The notes beneath the pieces are model-generated. The model worked only from the letters and a program-made list of their open reading frames with translations, had not been told where the DNA came from and made no database searches. Source: Discostella pseudostelligera (taxonomy: Eukaryota > Bacillariophyta > Thalassiosirophyceae > Thalassiosirales > Thalassiosiraceae). From it: a stretch of 15,676 nt of DNA. The position numbers were made by a program, and so were the translations under genes. Positions 7,050 through 15,461 of the stretch are shown here, in pieces (position 1 is the first letter of the stretch; each line of letters starts with the position of its first letter). The DNA lies in contig JALLBK010000958.1 in the NCBI GenBank assembly GCA_036940085.1, positions 1-15,676 on the forward strand, read 5' to 3'.

Positions 7050-7508
7050 ATGAAAACTGCCTTCCTAAAGATCAGAACATTCTCTCATCCATGGAAGGGT
7101 GAATCTAACAAGGAGAACTCCTATTACGTCGGCTACGAGCATCGCGGATTGTCCGAGCCCATGGATACAATCGTCATCGACCCTGAAGTTTGTACAGTAT
7201 TGAAGCTACGTCAATTGATCGAAGAACAGCCTAATGGTAATATCATGCGACGACGGTTGTTTTTTCATGATTTCATTCATTTTATGCAACGATGTCGTAA
7301 TCCACTTGGCTATGTCGGCGAGGAACTCCAGACGTATCGCATCGGCACTTTGAAGGGAGCAGATACCAAGGACGTCAAGATTATCAAGAAGGCCGATGAA
7401 TCCAAACTTATCTGTGATGTTATTGATGATGTATCGAAGACGGATATTGTGTTGATACCCACGACGCAAATTCATCCCGTTACCGACCGCCTATCGGATA
7501 AGAATTAA
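7050..7508 (+). CDS. Small hypothetical protein
   Basis: 152 residues from ATG 7050; the frame is open further up to about 6975 but without ATG. I recognise no family. The protein is soluble and mixed in charge, with no signal peptide or membrane segment. Its segments include FLKIRTFSHPW (5-15), MRRRLFFHDFIHFMQRC (about 66-82) and a C-terminal acidic/basic stretch. The even composition, unlike shadow frames here, favours a real gene. It follows MGDG synthase by 223 bp on the same strand. Short uORFs (6968, 7001) precede it. It could be a single-species gene or a fragment of a larger spliced one. Confidence 0.5.
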   Translation: MKTAFLKIRTFSHPWKGESNKENSYYVGYEHRGLSEPMDTIVIDPEVCTVLKLRQLIEEQPNGNIMRRRLFFHDFIHFMQRCRNPLGYVGEELQTYRIGTLKGADTKDVKIIKKADESKLICDVIDDVSKTDIVLIPTTQIHPVTDRLSDKN

Positions 7509-7544
7509 TCCTTGACAATGAAACACCAACTTTCAGTTCTCGAG

Positions 7545-7722
7545 ACAAACATTTTGTTGCAAATCCCAATAGACAAATATCGATTGAGTGTGTCGACGAG
7601 CATTTTTGCCATCTAACGTCGACCTACTAAAGATGGCACAATGATTTTGATCATTGTCACGGCTCGTATCTGTGGTTGGCAGCTAAGCAATCGGGATGAC
7701 TAATTCCCTATCCTCCATCACA
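7545..7722 (-). pseudogene. Decayed copy A of the VanZ-like gene 3' end
   Basis: The plus strand shares ordered blocks with copy B: CCCAATA, ATTGAGTG, GTGTCGA, TGCCAT, GACCTA followed by GATGGCAC, and AGCTAA-CAATC, ending at the ATCAAGATTGTAGTG boundary. It has lost any open frame and carries small insertions. It is the most diverged of three tandem units. Confidence 0.55.
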
Positions 7723-7917
7723 TCAAGATTGTAGTGTGCAAAATAATGATCTACTACCAACTGCTACGAAGATCACAATATCCCCGATAATAAACCCCAA
7801 TACATTGAGTGAGAGTGTCGAAGAGGATTTCTGCCATTGCAGACCTATTACTGATGGCACGCTGACGCTGATGTCGACCATCGTCTTGGCCATAACCGCT
7901 AAGCTAAACAATCACCG
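7723..7917 (-). pseudogene. Decayed copy B of the VanZ-like gene 3' end
   Basis: Still open for about 62 codons on the minus strand but starts without ATG, just after a TGA. Its last 26 residues match the C-terminus of the intact gene at about 15 positions: both have GxIVIF, RSLFC and end LQS plus TGA. The unit boundary ATCAAGATTGTAGTG occurs at 7722 and 7918, a 196-bp period. It lacks the upstream half (first and second membrane segments). It is best read as a tandem duplicate in decay; an alternative last exon is a less likely reading. Confidence 0.65.
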
Positions 7918-7918
7918 A

Positions 7919-8410
7919 TCAAGATTGTAGTGAGCAAAATAAGGACCTACCAGTAACTGCTGCAAAGATTACAATTTCCCCAACTACCACTCCAATAAAA
8001 TCGGCAAGTATATCCCCCCAGCTGGATGTACCACCATTCCATAGTAATTCATTTGCATCCAAAATTTCTTTGGTAATACCCACGCCCATGGCCACAATTC
8101 CAGAAATACCTGCCATGATGAGAATGTGTTTTGGAAATTTTGGTTGTGCATTATTCGTTCGTTTTACTTCATTGTCGTGTGTAGTCAGAGGAGTTGGCGA
8201 CGATGCCGTCTCGACATCACCGTCGACCTTTTGCTGTTGTGCTACTTCCTCCACATCGACATCGACATCGACATCATTCTGACAAATGGCATCGTCGTGT
8301 CGACTACTACTATGAACTGCACTGTAAATCTTGAGCACAGCGAGAGATACTAAAAATGTGAAACAGGTAATGGATGCGCATGCGAGACTATGCAATATCT
8401 TGTCGTTCAT
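7919..8410 (-). CDS. VanZ-like small membrane protein
   Basis: 163 residues from ATG 8410, intronless. Three hydrophobic segments at about 8-26, 95-113 and 134-154. The pattern fits the VanZ / YfiM (DUF2279) type fold: N-terminal DKILH (3-7), GITKEILDAN (111-120), then SSWGDILADFIG (129-140) and Gly144, matching the DKxxH ... KExxD ... SxxDxxADxxG layout of that group. The group is bacterial in origin and its biochemical role is poorly defined. A hydrophilic insertion of about 60 residues separates segments 1 and 2; it includes VDVDVDV encoded by a GACATC-type microsatellite at about 8252-8273. Two decayed partial copies follow downstream. The family call rests on spaced motifs and is moderate. 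Confidence 0.65.
   Translation of the reverse strand: MNDKILHSLACASITCFTFLVSLAVLKIYSAVHSSSRHDDAICQNDVDVDVDVEEVAQQQKVDGDVETASSPTPLTTHDNEVKRTNNAQPKFPKHILIMAGISGIVAMGVGITKEILDANELLWNGGTSSWGDILADFIGVVVGEIVIFAAVTGRSLFCSLQS
8252..8273. repeat. Hexamer microsatellite within the VanZ-like gene
   Basis: Tandem ATCGAC units (about 3.5 copies), in frame, coding for an alternating Val-Asp run on the minus strand. Its length is likely to vary between strains. Confidence 0.7.
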
Positions 8411-8423
8411 TAGTAATAATGGT

Positions 8424-8429
8424 CACGTG
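8424..8429. promoter_or_regulatory. CACGTG core
   Basis: GTCACGTGCC, 14 bp upstream of the VanZ-like ATG. CACGTG is a bHLH/bZIP core. This copy lacks the flanks of the composite element. Confidence 0.35.
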
Positions 8430-8525
8430 CCGCCGGCCGTCACCGTCATGGTTGGCTTTTTTGGCTCTTGTCTTTTTGCGTTTCGAGCGGAGAGAATCTT
8501 TCGTCTGTCTGGCGTCAGGGTCTTC

Positions 8526-8531
8526 CACGTG
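8526..8531. promoter_or_regulatory. CACGTG core with downstream GGGAGAAA
   Basis: CCACGTGGTGGGAGAAAG lies 17 bp before the composite element and resembles its second and third blocks in a compressed form (CACGTGG followed by GGGAGA). Confidence 0.35.
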
Positions 8532-8547
8532 GTGGGAGAAAGATAAC

Positions 8548-8592
8548 GACTCGACTCGAAAGGCTTACACGTGGCAATTATTTGGCGGGAGA
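8548..8592 (+). promoter_or_regulatory. 45-bp composite element, copy 2
   Basis: Block 1 GACTCGACTCGAAA (8548-8561), spacer GGC, block 2 TTACACGTGGCA (8565-8576), spacer ATT, block 3 ATTTGGCGGGAGA (8580-8592). All 39 block positions equal copy 1 (1985-2029, minus strand); the six spacer bases differ almost entirely. It lies 205 bp before ATG 8797 and 138 bp before the divergent ATG 8410. Confidence 0.75.
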
Positions 8593-8697
8593 GTACCTCG
8601 AATTTGGGCGCGACTGCAGAAATGCAAATAATTGTCCACAGTGGAATTCATAATATTTGCACGCCTGCCCGGTCTTTCCTTTCCGTCTCCCAATTGG

Positions 8698-8739
8698 ATG
8701 CCAGAAGCAATGCCACAACACAAAAAATCATCACCTTGA
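8698..8739 (+). other. uORF before the FAM13-like gene
   Basis: ATG 8698 opens MPEAMPQHKKSSP, closed by TGA at 8737-8739, 57 nt before ATG 8797. It would reduce translation of the main ORF if transcription starts upstream of it. Confidence 0.4.
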
Positions 8740-8796
8740 ACTTCAATTCTTCATCACATAACACCCTCTTTCTCTCCCCCGCCCCCTCGCAAGGAG

Positions 8797-11700
8797 ATGA
8801 TATTGGAATCCGCGACAAGTAGTGCTGCCGGCGGTGGTGGATCATCTTCGACTCCTACCAGTGGCAGTAATAGTAATAGCAATGCCAATGCCATCTCTCG
8901 GGGTGGCGGGCCATCATCTTCATCGTCGTCAGCATCCGGAACTATGCAAAATAATTTAGCATCCTCCTCCTCGAGCTCTAGTCCAACGCTTCTGCGACGA
9001 CGGCGTCTTAGCCGGGGATTGATGGGCAGTGGTGGCAGCGGCAGGGGGGCAGCAGTAGGAGGGGGAGCGCGCGCTGGTGGTAGTGGCATTGTCGATGGAC
9101 AGCAGCAGCAGGATGCTTCCGCCTCCCCCCACCAACAGCAGCAGCAACAAATAATTCCACCACAGCGACAGCAGCAGCATCTTTCACGGGGCATGGACGA
9201 ACACGATGATACTGATGATCTTGCTACTACCGATTCAATATCAACCTCCTCCTCCCCCCATCATCCCAATTGCGCAGAGGCAGAAAGCAGTGGTGGTGCA
9301 GCAACCGCACCACCACCCCCCAACAACTACAGTATTTCTACCACCGACACTTCATCCTCATCAGCCATGCCCAACTTTCCCAAACCCAACTACTCCTCCC
9401 GTCTTGCTTTATCCTGCATTGAACACTCCCTCCATCTTGGCGTTGTCACTAAATTCTCACTATGTCCACAAGGCAAGGCACGGAAAAATTTGATTCTCAA
9501 AGCCAAGCATGCTCAAAATCAACATTCGCATCATCATTCCAATCATCTAAATCATCGATTGAGACATAATTACAATCGGCACAATAGTGGCGGTAGCAGT
9601 GGTAGTAATAGTAGTGGCAATAGTAGAAAGGAGGGGGTGGGGATGGTAGACAAGCGATATGAGCGTGCCGAGGAATTATTTTTACGAAATCCTCCCTTTC
9701 GATCCGGTAGTAGCGGTAATAGTGGTGGTGGAGGTAGTGTCATTATGAACGATGCACCACTCGAAGAGGAATATAGTTCGGGGGATGAAGATGATCTAGA
9801 TGGTTCACATGATGTTGGCTACATGAGCGCAGCTTCAACTACTGCTTCTTCCAGTACTGGTGCTGGTGGTACTTCCAATTCCAACCCTCTACTCCCAAAT
9901 AATAGCAACAATAGGAACAACAACAGTCTAGAGTCCCAACGATGGAAGGAAGAACGATACTTCATCCCCACGGGTCCCGACGCTGCATCGATGGGGATTG
10001 GTCGTACTCCTCCAGGAGTAGTCTCCAGTGGTGGGGGAAGCGGTGGAGGGGGGAAACTAGCCTTCAATTATCGCAAACTACGCTACTTTGATACCATCTC
10101 GGCCTCCGATCGGCATATTGCACGAAAATTCTTACGTGGGGAATTGAATACTGCCAAACAATTGCGGAGTAAGGCTATATCGAATCATTTACGACGGTTG
10201 CAATTGTTGGAGAGGGAACGGATAAATAGTTCTGGTAGTGGTGGTGCTTTGGAATCATCTGGGAGTGTGGCGACTACGGCTGCCCCCGCTTCTACCACTG
10301 CTCGTGCGTCTACAAATGCAGCTGCTGCTACTGCTTCATCCTCCTCCTCTGCAGAACTACTAGACATACAAACCGAAACTACCTTCCTATCCTCATCTCT
10401 ATCACGATTTCCATCCGAACTATCTTCCAATTTGAGTGCGGCATTACTTCTTGAGAGTTTGGCCATGAATCCCTATGAGAGTATTGAGGGTATGGCAAAA
10501 TGTTATGATGGGATCGTTTCGGCGGGAACGGCATTGTTGGATGTGGCCAAAGGAGGAGGGGATGGTGGCGGAGGGGGAACTACTATGGGGGGAAACAACA
10601 ACAGTAGTAGCACGTCCATTGCTTCCTCGTCGCATCACAGTGGGCAGGGCGCCAACAACAACAAGCCAAAGCTCACCAAGTCGGAGATTATGGGAGCATT
10701 GTCACCACTACTAATTACGACATTGGAACAAACCTCGGGGGATGTTATATTATCCCTATCCAAACTACGGAATTATTGTGGGACACGTCGCTATCAACGA
10801 CGGTTCGTACAACGCATCGCACCGTACCTAGTTCGGCCGCCCAATGCTGCCATATGGTGTCTTCGGCATCAGAGTGATATAGAACCAATTATTGCTGCCG
10901 TGGAGATGATATTGGAGAATGCTTCCGAGGTGTTTAGTGCAGGGTGGTATGAGAAGGGACGGAATATGCTCAAGGATACAAGACGAGCGGAAAGTTTACG
11001 CAGTGCAGCATCGCAGCTTCGACGGACATCGGTGTTATCTTCGTCGGCGATGATATCGGCGGGACCACAGTTGCACAAGCTTCTTGGAGTGGGAGGAGCA
11101 GGGGGACGGAGGGGCGGGGATGGAATTATTTCCGTTACGAATGAGACATTGGCCGAGTGGGAGGTTGAAGCATTGGATAAGGCAGTACGGCAGAGTATAT
11201 TGGATGTGTTCTCACGAGATTGGAGTCGTATTAGCACACTGAATTTGTCACCCAAGGAATCGGACACACCGTTCAGCAGCAGGGGGAGCCAACGGCGTGG
11301 CATTAGTACTGCCAAGTCGAAAGAGTGGTCCGAGGCGACGAGCAATAATGCGGCGGGAGGACCTTCGACACCATCCTCTTCCTCCTCCCAAGTCTATGGA
11401 GGAGGGTTGATGATGCAATCTTCGTCACTCACGAAAAGTCCTCGGCCACCCACGAAGCTGCCCCTGTCACCTCGCAACACAAACACAACCGCACCGCAGC
11501 TGCCTTCGGCGGATGCATTGGAATCCACATTTGGACCATCGTTCTCATCGCAAAATGTCATTATCGACGACAATGAAAGGCCCACTTCTCCCACGAATTA
11601 TTCACAACCATCACCCGCTCCATTGTCACCGAAACGTGAGTCTGACTTGTCCAAGCAGGCTACGCCAAAAACACCTCCACATTCGTACCATGAGGTTCGG

Positions 11701-13089
11701 TCGGATTACGATAGAATATCACTGCCCAATTTCCAGCCGGAGCTGCTACCACCACCATTGCATTCTTCGCCAGGTCGGGGAGTTGGGATGTCGGCCCCTC
11801 TCTCTCCACAAAACTCAATCGGTTACGCATCCTTATCCAGCGTGGGCACACATCGAAGCTCTTCTACAAATCAAATGTCCCACGCGAGGGAGCAATACCT
11901 CGCTCTGACATCCACCGCTGCGGAACGGAAGCGTACCGTCGCGGCGTGTCGGGCATTGCGAGCGCAAATATCGCAATTCGAGGATTCCTTCTTCCGAATG
12001 CATGGCCGGGTACCGAAGGGGACGGTGGAGCGGGCTCCCCTTGCTAGCACATACAATCAATATCGGGATTGGAAACGCGCTATACGTGCCGATGCTGCCT
12101 GTCGTATCCAGGCTGTCTTCCGTGGCTGGTCTGCCCGGCTAAGACTAATGCGAAGTGAGGATAAACGAATATCCAACTTTGTGATGAAATACGCCACGAA
12201 ATCATCGGCGAGGCCGTTCAATCACCTGAGTATTCCAATGGATATGGGTTTTGATGATGTTGTAGCCGATCCATCTGTGTCTAGGACTCGGCTGGAGACG
12301 AGGACGGGTCAACGAGGCGATGATAATGTGGAGGTGGAGATGGTATCTGCGAATTCTCCATCTCCCAATTGGAGGAATAGGCAACAACGAAGCCCGCAGC
12401 AGACGGGCTGCGCTATCTCCCCCATTGCGTCGCATAGTAATAGTCCACTGCCGTCATTGAGATCGCGTAATAGCCAGCCAGATGTGTCCGTCATGTCCCT
12501 TGCTGAGCTGCAACAGCGAAAGCGAGAGTTGAAGCAACAGTTGAAACTTTATGACATGAACTTTCACCAACAGCATGGTAGGATGCCAGAAAAGAGGGAG
12601 AAGGAACCAATTCGTCATCTCTACGAGAGTTACAATGCGTACAAAAACCAAATTAGTGTTATCGAAAAGGGTGAGGCACAGCCAGGTCCGGGCACGGCGG
12701 CATTTCGGGGTGTGTCGAATGCCATTCCGACCGATATTGCACTCATGCAACAAAACGTCTCCTCCCCTACCTTTAATGCGGGCCATACGTCGCCGAGAGA
12801 TGTCGAGTACACGCGTCGATCGCCCTCCGGCAACATATCCTATGCCAGTGCTACCGAGGACTCCACAGAAGAAGTCGATTCTCCGCCTGACATGATGTTA
12901 GTGCAGGATTTGGCCTCGCTCAAGGCTGAAAAGGCTACTCTGCATCAAATGCTGCGATCGTATGAAAAGGATTTCTTCAAACAACACAAGCGTCAAGTGT
13001 CGAGCTTTACGGACATTCGACCGGTGGCAAGTCAGTATCGTCGATACAAGGAGATCAAGAAGGCAATCGCGAGGAAGTCGTCGAGTTAA
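8797..13089 (+). CDS. Large FAM13-like repeat protein with IQ motif
   Basis: 1430 residues in one exon. The first 420 residues are mostly Ser, Gly, Asn, Gln and His low complexity, with islands at about 192-240 ([18 protein letters not shown]) and YFIPTGP near 388. Helical unknown regions lie at about 422-475 and 625-743. A Ser/Pro-rich stretch (about 880-1015) has many SP and TP sites, including SPKR at 944-947, a full CDK-type consensus. The C-terminus has three repeats at about 1043-1100, 1236-1290 and 1372-1430. Their shared plan is a basic helix, then YExxFxxxHGRxP, then a short loop and LYxxYxxYK; examples are [11 protein letters not shown] and [17 protein letters not shown]. This plan matches the C-terminal domain of FAM13 proteins. 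An IQ motif ([11 protein letters not shown], 1104-1114) follows repeat 1 and suggests calmodulin or myosin-light-chain-type binding. There is no RhoGAP domain, unlike human FAM13A. A scaffold role is inference. Confidence 0.85.
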   Translation: MILESATSSAAGGGGSSSTPTSGSNSNSNANAISRGGGPSSSSSSASGTMQNNLASSSSSSSPTLLRRRRLSRGLMGSGGSGRGAAVGGGARAGGSGIVDGQQQQDASASPHQQQQQQIIPPQRQQQHLSRGMDEHDDTDDLATTDSISTSSSPHHPNCAEAESSGGAATAPPPPNNYSISTTDTSSSSAMPNFPKPNYSSRLALSCIEHSLHLGVVTKFSLCPQGKARKNLILKAKHAQNQHSHHHSNHLNHRLRHNYNRHNSGGSSGSNSSGNSRKEGVGMVDKRYERAEELFLRNPPFRSGSSGNSGGGGSVIMNDAPLEEEYSSGDEDDLDGSHDVGYMSAASTTASSSTGAGGTSNSNPLLPNNSNNRNNNSLESQRWKEERYFIPTGPDAASMGIGRTPPGVVSSGGGSGGGGKLAFNYRKLRYFDTISASDRHIARKFLRGELNTAKQLRSKAISNHLRRLQLLERERINSSGSGGALESSGSVATTAAPASTTARASTNAAAATASSSSSAELLDIQTETTFLSSSLSRFPSELSSNLSAALLLESLAMNPYESIEGMAKCYDGIVSAGTALLDVAKGGGDGGGGGTTMGGNNNSSSTSIASSSHHSGQGANNNKPKLTKSEIMGALSPLLITTLEQTSGDVILSLSKLRNYCGTRRYQRRFVQRIAPYLVRPPNAAIWCLRHQSDIEPIIAAVEMILENASEVFSAGWYEKGRNMLKDTRRAESLRSAASQLRRTSVLSSSAMISAGPQLHKLLGVGGAGGRRGGDGIISVTNETLAEWEVEALDKAVRQSILDVFSRDWSRISTLNLSPKESDTPFSSRGSQRRGISTAKSKEWSEATSNNAAGGPSTPSSSSSQVYGGGLMMQSSSLTKSPRPPTKLPLSPRNTNTTAPQLPSADALESTFGPSFSSQNVIIDDNERPTSPTNYSQPSPAPLSPKRESDLSKQATPKTPPHSYHEVRSDYDRISLPNFQPELLPPPLHSSPGRGVGMSAPLSPQNSIGYASLSSVGTHRSSSTNQMSHAREQYLALTSTAAERKRTVAACRALRAQISQFEDSFFRMHGRVPKGTVERAPLASTYNQYRDWKRAIRADAACRIQAVFRGWSARLRLMRSEDKRISNFVMKYATKSSARPFNHLSIPMDMGFDDVVADPSVSRTRLETRTGQRGDDNVEVEMVSANSPSPNWRNRQQRSPQQTGCAISPIASHSNSPLPSLRSRNSQPDVSVMSLAELQQRKRELKQQLKLYDMNFHQQHGRMPEKREKEPIRHLYESYNAYKNQISVIEKGEAQPGPGTAAFRGVSNAIPTDIALMQQNVSSPTFNAGHTSPRDVEYTRRSPSGNISYASATEDSTEEVDSPPDMMLVQDLASLKAEKATLHQMLRSYEKDFFKQHKRQVSSFTDIRPVASQYRRYKEIKKAIARKSSS
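8820..9930 (+). repeat. Simple-sequence-rich coding block
   Basis: Trinucleotide-type tracts encode runs of Ser, Gly, Asn, Gln, Pro and His: CAGCAG tracts near 9099-9190 and AGTGGTAGTAATAGTAG near 9585-9630. These keep several other frames open by chance. The block is likely to vary in length between strains. Confidence 0.7.
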
Positions 13090-13328
13090 AGTAGTCTGAA
13101 ATCTCCTTGGGGGCAAGAAAGTATTAACTTTGTTTCATGTTTCGTTCTTTTGGTCTCATGATTTGTATGTGGAAATTCGGCGACAGCAAGCATCCAAATT
13201 TCCCACCACAACATTAAGTCGCTATCACTGCAGAACCCACTTCCATCCATAAGAGCGGAGCACACCAGCATTATTGTCATCGGCAAAAATTTCGAGGCCC
13301 ACAACATCATCATTCATCACTTGGAACC

Positions 13329-14699
13329 ATGTCGAATGCGAGTGGGCACCCCGCTCCAAGAAGACACCCTCACGATGGAAATGGGACGAAGGAATTTCCC
13401 ATTGAGCTCGACGTTGAAGGCAGTGAAATAATGGGGTCTTTGACACCACCCGCAGACGAAGCAGCGCTGACGTTAGCCCATCTGACCGATTTTACTTGCG
13501 CAATTTGCCTCGATTCTCCTCTGTCCATAACAGATGTTGCATCTATCAGTGGGTGCACGCATACGTTCTGCTTCGATTGTATTGATAAGTGGGCAGACAC
13601 TGAGAATAGATGCCCCTGCTGCAAGGCACGCTTCCGCACTATTGACCGTGTGGTGGCGCTTCCGCCCAGTCCGCCTGATGCGGCAACATCTACGGGGACA
13701 AGAGGAATAAGGTCAACTACGTTGAATCCAAATCTTGGAACGACGAGTGCTCGCGTGAGTCCTTCCGATCATTCTAATCGCCGCCTTAACTCACGTTCCG
13801 TCGAGGACCGAAGTCAACCATCCATGGCGACGGTCGATACTCTCCGCTCTGCGAGGCTCATGCTCCGAGCGTCTACCATAGATGCGGAGTTTGCATTCTT
13901 TAGTTCTGCCCTCAGCACTCTGGATTTGCTCTTTCCGTTAAGTGAAGGCTCGGCCAACACTGGAAGTGGAGCAGTTGCGTCATCTGATTCAGGGAACGCG
14001 AGTGCAAGCGAAACATCTATCTTGTCCGGAGCTCCAAGGAGGTTAGCGATTTCTTCAAATGAAGGCTTGGCCAACACTGGGAGTGGAGTAGTTGCGTCAT
14101 CTGATTCAGGGAGCGCGAGTGCAAGCGAAACATCTATCTTGTCCGGAGCTCCAACGAGGTTAGCGACTGCTTCAAATGAGGGCTCGGCCAACGCTGGGAG
14201 TGGTGCGGTTGTGTCATCTGATTCAAGGAACGTGAGTGCAAGTGAAGAATCGACCTTATCCGGAGCTGCAACGAGGTTAGCGACTGCTTCAAATGAGGGC
14301 TCGGCCAACGCTGGGAGTGGAGCAGTTGCGTCATCTGGTTCAAGGAACGTGAGTGCAAGTGAAGGATCGACCTTGTCCGGAGCTCCAACGAGGTTAGCGA
14401 CTGCTTCAAATGAGGGCTCGGCCAACGCTGGGAGTGGTGCAGTTGCGTCATCTGATTCAAGGAACGTGAGTGCAAGTGAAGGATCGACCTTGTCCGGAGC
14501 TGCAAGGAGGTTTAGGATTTCCCCTACAGACCTCAGCCGAGCTCTTCGAAGGCGTCCTCGTGGTGAGCCAACTTGTTTCATTGAAACATCGGCGAGGTCG
14601 ATCGGCGGTAGTACATCTCGGCGTCCTTTCAATTTCGAGAGGTCAACAATTAGTAGTGCAGCGAGAACAGCAGCAACGGCAAAACGATTCAAGAAATGA
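13329..14699 (+). CDS. RING-HC finger protein with five tandem 39-residue repeats
   Basis: 456 residues from ATG 13329 (context AACCATGTC). A complete C3HC4 RING spans 57-98: Cys57, Cys60, Cys76, His78, Cys81, Cys84, Cys95, Cys98, with the usual Trp88 and CPCC at 95-98. Such domains recruit E2 enzymes, so an E3 ubiquitin ligase is likely. Residues 205-399 are five Ser/Ala/Gly-rich repeats, each beginning like SNEGSANAGSGAV and ending LSGA-TRLATA. The C-terminus (about 400-456) is basic (RRFRIS, LRRRPRG, AKRFKK) and could be a nuclear localisation signal. No membrane segment. It lies 239 bp after the FAM13-like gene on the same strand. The substrate is unknown. Confidence 0.88.
   Translation: MSNASGHPAPRRHPHDGNGTKEFPIELDVEGSEIMGSLTPPADEAALTLAHLTDFTCAICLDSPLSITDVASISGCTHTFCFDCIDKWADTENRCPCCKARFRTIDRVVALPPSPPDAATSTGTRGIRSTTLNPNLGTTSARVSPSDHSNRRLNSRSVEDRSQPSMATVDTLRSARLMLRASTIDAEFAFFSSALSTLDLLFPLSEGSANTGSGAVASSDSGNASASETSILSGAPRRLAISSNEGLANTGSGVVASSDSGSASASETSILSGAPTRLATASNEGSANAGSGAVVSSDSRNVSASEESTLSGAATRLATASNEGSANAGSGAVASSGSRNVSASEGSTLSGAPTRLATASNEGSANAGSGAVASSDSRNVSASEGSTLSGAARRFRISPTDLSRALRRRPRGEPTCFIETSARSIGGSTSRRPFNFERSTISSAARTAATAKRFKK
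13941..14525 (+). repeat. Five tandem 117-bp repeats in the RING gene
   Basis: Unit starts at 13941, 14058, 14175, 14292 and 14409 are exactly 117 bp apart (39 codons). Copies 3 to 5 are nearly identical (GAGGGCTCGGCCAACGCTGG in each); copies 1 and 2 share AACACTGG and ACATCTATCTTGTCCGG instead. This split suggests two rounds of unequal crossing-over or ongoing conversion. Copy number probably varies. Confidence 0.92.
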
Positions 14700-14984
14700 T
14701 GCGGTACGTCTTAGTCGTTATTCGCAATGGGACAATCGGCTGGTGTTGCAAAGGAATAATAGAGCCAGTATGTTTCTATCTGTCCGTTGACAGCAATAAT
14801 CTTTAATTTATGTGTTACGTGTTAGCAGCTGACTTTTTGTATATTGAGCGCAGATATTGCCGTATTCATTTGGCATTTGGGTACTGACATGCCGTTCGTT
14901 TCACATGAGCCAGGACTGCATGTGGTATTTGAGAATTCATTATCCACAAAGTAGATTGCACAATTTTCGGTTTCCAGTTTTCAA
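14700..14984. other. Convergent spacer with no recognised gene
   Basis: 285 bp between the convergent RING gene and CxxC plastid gene. AT-rich (TTTAATTTATGTG at about 14802). It should hold both 3' ends; no RNA gene or repeat was recognised. Confidence 0.5.
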
Positions 14985-15461
14985 TTATTCACCAGCCTGG
15001 AATGTCGAATCTCTTCCAAACGCAATTTCGTCCAATCCTTGTCCAGCCCGGTCATACCGTCCCCCGCGTTCGATTAGGTTGGGACATGGTCGGTATGCCT
15101 TGATAGGCCACCATTCCAATACGGTCCCAATGCCACCCAGGATGCGACCACTTCCATCGCATAAATCACAATCGGGACATTTCTTCACATCCTTAAACGT
15201 TGATTCCCCTGATATAGCCCCGGATGTCGTAGTAGTAGTAGACCCCCCAGTGTTTCCTTCCCCACCCCCATTGCTCACCGCCGACCCGTCCTCATCTGCC
15301 GCAAAAAGAATTGGTGTTCTCTGCTGCCTCTGCTGTAGTAGTAGTCGCTGCACCGCCGAAGCGCCTGAAGGCGAAGACAATGAATGGCTATGGAATGCAG
15401 AGATGGTGGATAACGAGGCTGCTAGAAGCAGCAAGAAGAGCGACGGCATGATTTTTGTCAT
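14985..15461 (-). CDS. Plastid-targeted protein with CxxCxxCxGxGR motif
   Basis: 158 residues from ATG 15461. Residues 1-22 are a signal peptide (PSLFLLLLAASLSTISA) followed by Phe23, then a Ser/Arg/Gln-rich transit region to about 50: the SA|F plastid presequence of diatoms. A Ser/Thr/Gly linker follows. The conserved part has CPDCDLCDGSGR (95-106), then VLEWWPIKAYRPCP (114-127) with Cys126. The spacing resembles half of a DnaJ-type zinc finger, as in plastid BSD2/LQY1-like proteins, but only one CxxCxxCxGxG unit is present, so Zn binding would need Cys126 or a partner. A role in redox or folding in the plastid is inference. An overlapping plus-strand frame was judged a shadow. Confidence 0.82.
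   Translation of the reverse strand: MTKIMPSLFLLLLAASLSTISAFHSHSLSSPSGASAVQRLLLQQRQQRTPILFAADEDGSAVSNGGGEGNTGGSTTTTTSGAISGESTFKDVKKCPDCDLCDGSGRILGGIGTVLEWWPIKAYRPCPNLIERGGRYDRAGQGLDEIAFGRDSTFQAGE

Larger units (their letters stand above)
8411..8796. promoter_or_regulatory. Divergent promoter region 2
   Basis: 386 bp between the minus-strand VanZ-like gene and the plus-strand FAM13-like gene. It holds three CACGTG cores (8424, 8526, 8568), copy 2 of the 45-bp composite element, an E2F-like TTGGGCGCGA at about 8605 and a 13-codon uORF. No TATA box was seen. Confidence 0.6.

Noticed and set aside
8754..9194. Minus-strand ORF of 146 codons full of Cys and Pro runs.
   Set aside because: It is the mirror of the Ser/Gly/Gln repeats of the FAM13-like gene.
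14824..14837. AGCAGCTGACTTTT shared with 4347-4360.
   Set aside because: A single 14-bp match is about what chance gives in a window of this size, and nothing flanking it matches.
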